A stretch of DNA of 64,000 nt from Coriobacteriaceae bacterium (GTDB taxonomy: Bacteria > Actinomycetota > Coriobacteriia > Coriobacteriales > UMGS124). The translations under genes and the position numbers were made by a program. The notes beneath the pieces are model-generated. The model searched no databases. It was not told the origin of the DNA and saw nothing but the letters and a program-made list of their open reading frames with translations. Numbering within the stretch: the stretch's first letter is position 1; every line of letters starts with the position of its first letter. Below, in pieces: positions 59,625-64,000 of the stretch. The DNA lies in the NCBI GenBank assembly GCA_019421015.1, contig JAHZGC010000001.1:189586-253585 (forward strand). Reading direction: 5' to 3'.

Positions 59625-60515
59625 ATGAATACGCAACACATGCATGCTTTAATAACGGTCGCCCATTGTGGCAGCATCAACAAGGCGTCATTGGAATTGG
59701 GGATTTCGGCCCCATCGCTAAAGCACGAGCTCGACGGCATCGAGCAAGAGACGGGCGTCCGAGTGTTTGAACGCAGTTTCAGCGGGATGTCTCTTACCCC
59801 TAGCGGGGAGGTGCTCGTCGATGCATTTCAACGTGCGCTCGATACGATCGACGAGGGGGTCAGAAACGCGCGCCTCACGGCTCAACGCGGCGGTGCGGCG
59901 GTTCGAGTCATTTACGTGCCGTTCCATTTTTCTGAGCCAGCCGGCCTCTATTCCCAGGCGATAGCCCAATATCACAAGGAGCACCCCGATGTCAGCGTTT
60001 CTTTAAAGCAAGTAAAACGTCATGGCGTGGCCGGGCCCGCCGATGTGCTGCTGGGAGCCGTTGACCCCGTTGCCACTGAGACGGTCGGCCGCTTTTTGAT
60101 GTACATACCGTTATATGTGTGTGTTGGGCTTGACCATCCTTTGGTGTGGCGAAAAACGGTACAGCTGGCCGACTTGGACCCATATCGCCTGCTTGTGCCA
60201 AACAGAGAGACCTTTTTGCATGTGACGGCGGGTGTTTTACCCTATTTGGACGGTCGCGGTCACGACGTCGATTGGAGCACGGCCCCCCAATTAGATACGG
60301 CGCATATAACGATCCAGTGCCTGACCACATATTCTGCGGCAATAGTTATAGGCCCAAATCCCCCCATCATGCAGACGCTGGCGGCCATTCCTTTAGAGGG
60401 GTACTCCTTTGCGTACGAGCTGTACACTCGCAAAGATGCCGACCCGACTGTGTTGGAGTATGCAGGGTTCATTTCGGAGTTCTACCATAAGGCCACAGCC
60501 GCGCCGGCGCTGTAG
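59625..60515 (+). CDS. LysR-family transcriptional regulator
   Basis: A 296-residue LysR protein. The helix-turn-helix is in ITVAHCGSINKASLELGISA and PSLKHELDGIEQETGVRVF. The effector domain follows from about residue 90. The gene has a visibly lower GC content and less regular third-codon bias than its neighbours, pointing to transfer. It is divergent from the broken flavoprotein and faces its operator at 59584. Confidence 0.85.
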   Translation: MNTQHMHALITVAHCGSINKASLELGISAPSLKHELDGIEQETGVRVFERSFSGMSLTPSGEVLVDAFQRALDTIDEGVRNARLTAQRGGAAVRVIYVPFHFSEPAGLYSQAIAQYHKEHPDVSVSLKQVKRHGVAGPADVLLGAVDPVATETVGRFLMYIPLYVCVGLDHPLVWRKTVQLADLDPYRLLVPNRETFLHVTAGVLPYLDGRGHDVDWSTAPQLDTAHITIQCLTTYSAAIVIGPNPPIMQTLAAIPLEGYSFAYELYTRKDADPTVLEYAGFISEFYHKATAAPAL

Positions 60516-60716
60516 AGTGACGGGGCTTCTCGCTGTCAAAACCACCCCCCTCCCGCGCATTTCCCGTGGGCTTCTCCGCCGGAACTGTTTGCATATTTGT
60601 AACCCCGGGCAAACCTCCTGATGGACCCAGGCCGCACCACGCGGCGCTGGGCCGCAGATCAACCAGGGCAGACCCATGGCCGGCCCTGGCACCCCATCGT
60701 CAAGGAGGCATTCCCC

Positions 60717-61793
60717 ATGCTTAACACTCCCACCTTTACCCGTCGTTCGTTCATGCAGTCGCTGCTTGCCGCAGGCGCGCTGCTTGCCGTGCCCGGTGCC
60801 CTTTCCGCCACGGCAGCCCGCGCCGACGATGCCAAGAAGACCCGCACCATCGACACCGACAAGGGTCCGGTCGAGATTCCCGTGGACCCCGAGGCCATCG
60901 TCTCCGACTACTACCTCGGCGAGCTGCTGGCTCTCGACACTAAGCCGATCATCGCGAGCCCCTACGCGCTCAACAACCCCTTCCTCGAGGGGCTGACCGA
61001 CGGTATCGAGGCCCTCAACACCTCGAGCGCTGAGACCTCGCTCGAGATGATCGCCGAGAAGCAACCCGACCTCATCATCACCATCACCGAGGCCGACTAC
61101 GACAAGTACTCCCAGATCGCGCCCACCATCTACATTGAGGACGGCAAGCGCACCGACGAGGAGCTGTTCCTCTACATCGCCGACATCCTGGGCAAGAAGG
61201 ACGAGGCCCAGGCCTACCTCGACGACTTTAACCAGAAGGTCGCCGACACCAAGGACGAGATCAACCAGATCGTGGGCGACCGCACGGTCTCGATCGTGGA
61301 GGTCTGGCCCCAGCAGGTCTACGTCATGGGCGACAAGTTCGCCCGCGGCGGATCTATCCTCTTCGACATGTGGGGCCTCAAGGCTCCCGAGAAGGTGGAG
61401 GAGGAGCTCATCGAGGGAGATAAGCAGTACGACGTAGTCTCGATGGAGGCCCTGCCCGACTACGTGGGCGACTTCATCCTCTACGGCGTGCTCGACGGTA
61501 CCGACGACGCCTTTGTCGAGGACTCCATGATGTGGCAGAACCTCGACGCCGTGAAAGAAGGCCGCGTGCTGCCCTACGAGCAGATCGCCTACATGCACCG
61601 CGACCCGATTACGCTGAACGGCCAGCTCGAGGACTTCCTCGAGTTCTTCCGCGGGGTTGCCGCGGCTGAGGGCATAGAGATCGAGCAGTCGGGCGATAAG
61701 GACACCAAGGATTCTGGCGACGCCTCCAAGGACGACGCTTCCAAGGACGGCGCCCCCAAGGCAGACGCCAAGAAGGACGAGGCCAAGCAGTAA
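60717..61793 (+). CDS. Second FecB-like substrate-binding protein, with a Lys/Asp-rich tail
   Basis: A 358-residue exported protein. The Tat-like signal is FTRRSFMQSLLAAGALLAVP. The mature part is a FecB/cluster III protein (TIDTDKGPVEIPVDPEAIV, then MIAEKQPDLIITITEADYDK). The last ~35 residues are a low-complexity Lys/Asp/Ala tail (KDTKDSGDASKDDASKDGAP), not seen in most relatives. CAAGGAGGCATTCCCC precedes the start. It heads a four-gene uptake operon with two FecCD permeases and a further gene at the window end. The cargo is likely an iron complex or similar. Confidence 0.9.
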   Translation: MLNTPTFTRRSFMQSLLAAGALLAVPGALSATAARADDAKKTRTIDTDKGPVEIPVDPEAIVSDYYLGELLALDTKPIIASPYALNNPFLEGLTDGIEALNTSSAETSLEMIAEKQPDLIITITEADYDKYSQIAPTIYIEDGKRTDEELFLYIADILGKKDEAQAYLDDFNQKVADTKDEINQIVGDRTVSIVEVWPQQVYVMGDKFARGGSILFDMWGLKAPEKVEEELIEGDKQYDVVSMEALPDYVGDFILYGVLDGTDDAFVEDSMMWQNLDAVKEGRVLPYEQIAYMHRDPITLNGQLEDFLEFFRGVAAAEGIEIEQSGDKDTKDSGDASKDDASKDGAPKADAKKDEAKQ

Positions 61794-61838
61794 CGGCCGT
61801 TTTGGGCCTTACGACCACCTTGTGCAGAGGAGGGACCC

Positions 61839-62852
61839 ATGGCGGCCCAAGAGCGAACACGAACGCGCCTGGCGGTGTTCTTGCTCATAGGATGCATTGC
61901 CGTTGTTGCCGCGGCCCTGTGTTCGCTGGCGTTTGGCAGCACCCAGATCCCCCTGCACAAGGTGGTCCAGGCCCTCACGAGCCCCGACCTCACCGACTCC
62001 CAGCAGATCGCGGTGGTGGAGTTGCGCGTGCCCCGCACCATCGGCGACATCCTGGTGGGGGCCGCCTTTGCCGTGGCCGGCGCCGTGATGCAGGGGGTTA
62101 CGCGCAACCCTTTGGCCGACTCGGGGCTTCTGGGCATCAACTCCGGCGCCTCGTTCGCGCTGGCTCTCTGCCTGGCGTTCTTCCCGTCCTTTGGGTTCAC
62201 GGGGTCGGTGGTCTTCTCGTTTGTGGGTGCCGCAGGGGCCATGGCCTTGGTCTACGGCCTCACGAGCATGGGGCGCCGCCGGCCCGACCCCGTGCGCCTG
62301 GTGCTCGCCGGCTGCGTGGTGGGCATGTTGCTCTCGGCTCTCTCGCAGGCCATCGCCATCTTTGCCAACGTGGGCCAGGACCTGACGTTCTGGACGGCCG
62401 GCGGCGTGGCGGGCATCCGCATGAAGCAGCTCGCGCTGGCCGGACCGGTGATCGGGGCGGGGCTGGTGGCGTCAATCGCGCTCTCGCGGCAGATCTCGCT
62501 GCTGAGCCTGGGCGAGGACGCCGCCCGCGGTCTGGGTGTCTCGGTGGCCCGGACCCAGGGGGTCTGCATGGTCGTGGTGCTGCTCCTGGCCGGCGCTGCA
62601 GTGGCCCTGGCCGGTCCCATTGCCTTTGTGGGCCTTATGGTGCCCCATGTGGTGCGCCACTTTGTGGGCGGCTCCTACCAGGCCGTCATCCCGGCCTCCC
62701 TGGTGCTCGGTGCGGTGTTCATGCTGGTGGCCGACGTTATCTCGCGCGTGGTCGACGCCCCCAGCGAGGTTCCCATAGGCCTCGTGTTCGCCGTGATTGG
62801 CGTGCCGTTCTTCATCTGGATCGCCCGAAGGGAGGAGAGGTCCTTTGAGTAG
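61839..62852 (+). CDS. FecCD-type ABC transporter permease 1
   Basis: A 337-residue inner-membrane protein with about ten helices. Motifs: VELRVPRTIGDILVGAAFAV, MQGVTRNPLADSGLLGINSG and AGPIAFVGLMVPHVVRHFVG. It begins 46 bases after the binding-protein gene and overlaps the next gene by eight bases. Together with the next gene it would form the FecC/FecD heterodimer typical of siderophore uptake. Confidence 0.92.
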   Translation: MAAQERTRTRLAVFLLIGCIAVVAAALCSLAFGSTQIPLHKVVQALTSPDLTDSQQIAVVELRVPRTIGDILVGAAFAVAGAVMQGVTRNPLADSGLLGINSGASFALALCLAFFPSFGFTGSVVFSFVGAAGAMALVYGLTSMGRRRPDPVRLVLAGCVVGMLLSALSQAIAIFANVGQDLTFWTAGGVAGIRMKQLALAGPVIGAGLVASIALSRQISLLSLGEDAARGLGVSVARTQGVCMVVVLLLAGAAVALAGPIAFVGLMVPHVVRHFVGGSYQAVIPASLVLGAVFMLVADVISRVVDAPSEVPIGLVFAVIGVPFFIWIARREERSFE

Positions 62853-63951
62853 CCCGCGCACCAAGGCCTCCCATCGGGACGTGGCCGCCCGGGCCGACGC
62901 CGCCGAGCAGCGGGACCTCTCCGAAATCGCCACTCCCGAGCCCGCTCCGCGCGCCAGGCGCCGCCGGCCGCCCAGAGCCCTGGTGCTCGCGGTCCTCGCC
63001 GTGCTGTTTGCGGTGCTGCTGTGGGTCGACGTCAACACCGGCTACCGCCAGATATCGCTCGAGCAGCTGTGGGGCGTGATCACGGGCACAGGCGAGAAGT
63101 CCGTCGCGTTCACGCTCGTCAACCTGCGCCTGCCCCGCGTCCTGACCGCCATGCTCGTGGGTATTGGCCTCGGGCTTTCTGGGTGTCTGCTCCAGGGCGT
63201 GACCCGCAACGACATGGCCGAGCCGGGCGTCCTGGGCATCAACGCGGGTGCCGGCCTCTTTGTGGCGGCGTTCTTCGTGTTCTTCCCCCAGCTCGATCTC
63301 CCCACGGAGTTCGTGCTGCCGGCCCTGGCCTTCATGGGGTCGCTGCTGGTGGCGTTTTTGGACTACCGGCTGGCCGTGACCCGGCGCGGCATGTCGCCGC
63401 GGCGTTTTTTGCTCGTGGGCATTGCCATCGCCACGGCTGTGAGCAGCTTCACCACCATGCTCATGCTGCGCCTGCCCGATTCGGACTACGCCTTTGTGCA
63501 GAACTGGATCGCCGGCAACATCTGGGGTGCCACCTGGCCCAACGTGGCGATGCTCGCGATCGGGTTGGGCGTGCTGGCGCTCATTGCCTTCTACAAGAGC
63601 CGCACCCTCAACGTGCTGGGGCTGGGGGAACAGACCGCCACGGGCCTGGGCGTCAACGTGCGCCGGCAGACCGTGGGCCTCTTGGGCGTCTCCATCGCGA
63701 TGTCGAGTCTGTGCTGCGCGGTGGGCGGCGGCCTGAGTTTCGTGGGTCTGGTGTGCCCGCATCTGGCCCGGCGTCTGGTGGGGCCCGACTACCGGGTGCT
63801 GATCCCGGCGACGCTGCTGGTGGGCGCCGTGCTCATGTGCGCTTCCGACATCGTGAGCCGCACGCTCATCGCGCCCAACGAGATCCCCATCGGCATCGTG
63901 GCCGCGATCATCGGTGCGCCGTACTTCCTGTATCTGCTGACGAAGGCGTGA
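62845..63951 (+). CDS. FecCD-type ABC transporter permease 2
   Basis: About 368 residues. A polar, Arg-rich N-terminal part (ARRRRPPRALVLAVLAVLFA near the first helix) is followed by about ten helices with LVNLRLPRVLTAMLVGIGLG, LQGVTRNDMAEPGVLGINAG and GGLSFVGLVCPHLARRLVG. The likely start is TTG at 62845 with GGAGAGG just upstream, overlapping the upstream stop; an ATG at 62797 is in frame but would overlap the upstream gene by 56 bases. Paired with the permease encoded just before it. Confidence 0.9.
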   Translation: MSSPRTKASHRDVAARADAAEQRDLSEIATPEPAPRARRRRPPRALVLAVLAVLFAVLLWVDVNTGYRQISLEQLWGVITGTGEKSVAFTLVNLRLPRVLTAMLVGIGLGLSGCLLQGVTRNDMAEPGVLGINAGAGLFVAAFFVFFPQLDLPTEFVLPALAFMGSLLVAFLDYRLAVTRRGMSPRRFLLVGIAIATAVSSFTTMLMLRLPDSDYAFVQNWIAGNIWGATWPNVAMLAIGLGVLALIAFYKSRTLNVLGLGEQTATGLGVNVRRQTVGLLGVSIAMSSLCCAVGGGLSFVGLVCPHLARRLVGPDYRVLIPATLLVGAVLMCASDIVSRTLIAPNEIPIGIVAAIIGAPYFLYLLTKA

Positions 63952-63969
63952 GGGTGGAGGAGAGACGTG

Positions 63970-64000
63970 ATGGATACGAGCAAGGATACCGCCGTTTCTG
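63970..64000 (+). CDS. Start of a further operon gene (cut by window end)
   Basis: Only MDTSKDTAVS is in the window. GGAGGAGAG lies just upstream of the ATG, 18 bases after the permease stop. By position it is most likely the ATPase of the uptake system; the sequence itself does not show this. Confidence 0.4.
   Translation, partial: MDTSKDTAVS

Overview
The window is GC-rich, densely coded DNA with the gene content of an anaerobic, respiring actinobacterium of the class Coriobacteriia, most like the Eggerthellaceae (Eggerthella, Gordonibacter, Slackia and relatives). This rests on the large set of exported flavin, molybdopterin and iron-sulfur reductases with twin-arginine signals, on LuxR regulators with a multi-helix membrane half, and on a ferredoxin-fused electron-transfer flavoprotein. 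The genus cannot be fixed from the sequence alone. No rRNA, tRNA or CRISPR array was seen.

Layout. 0-4.3 kb: an ABC exporter operon with an exported partner protein, then a regulator/ATPase/permease operon damaged by an internal deletion. 4.4-9.0 kb: a minus-strand cluster of two small glycosyltransferase-like proteins of the TIGR04282/TIGR04283 type, a cysteine-rich CCG protein, two VTT (TMEM64-like) membrane proteins and an exported rhodanese. 9.4-13.3 kb: a two-component system, a UBA/DUF4342-like membrane protein and an HdeD-like protein. 13.8-17.6 kb: a three-gene lactate dehydrogenase/Etf unit of the electron-confurcating LctBCD type. 17.9-26 kb: a DUF454 protein with a decayed Nudix neighbour, a Crp/Fnr regulator, a Tat-exported ferredoxin with an aldehyde:ferredoxin oxidoreductase-family enzyme, an FdhD-like protein lacking its usual cysteines, and an Rpn-type nuclease pair. 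26-30.3 kb: FmdE plus a complete FecBCD-type metal uptake operon behind a palindrome-covered promoter. 30.5-47.3 kb: a methyltransferase, two DMSO-reductase-like molybdoenzyme units (one with a TorD chaperone), a fumarate-reductase-like flavoprotein, a split ThrE-type exporter, and LuxR, LysR and Crp regulators. 47.5-60.5 kb: three more flavoprotein reductases or pieces (one frameshifted), a free FMN-binding protein, an exported rhodanese, and LuxR and LysR regulators. 60.7-64 kb: a second FecB-CC metal uptake operon that runs off the end.

How it fits together. Most loci pair one regulator with one exported reductase, as in bacteria that choose among many terminal electron acceptors. The two metal uptake operons, FmdE, FdhD and TorD would support the metalloenzymes. 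The Lct/Etf unit would feed electrons from lactate into the cell.

The most unusual layer is between the genes. At least five intergenic sites carry four or five 25-35 bp copies of a short motif, the first two or three direct and the last two inverted, usually with a motif private to the site but starting with a similar TG(N)CAAAA-like edge. A separate 85-89 bp dyad element occurs as a perfect tandem pair upstream of a molybdoenzyme gene, and once inside etfB, where it is read through in frame as about 29 extra residues. These repeat families are the best candidates for something undescribed.
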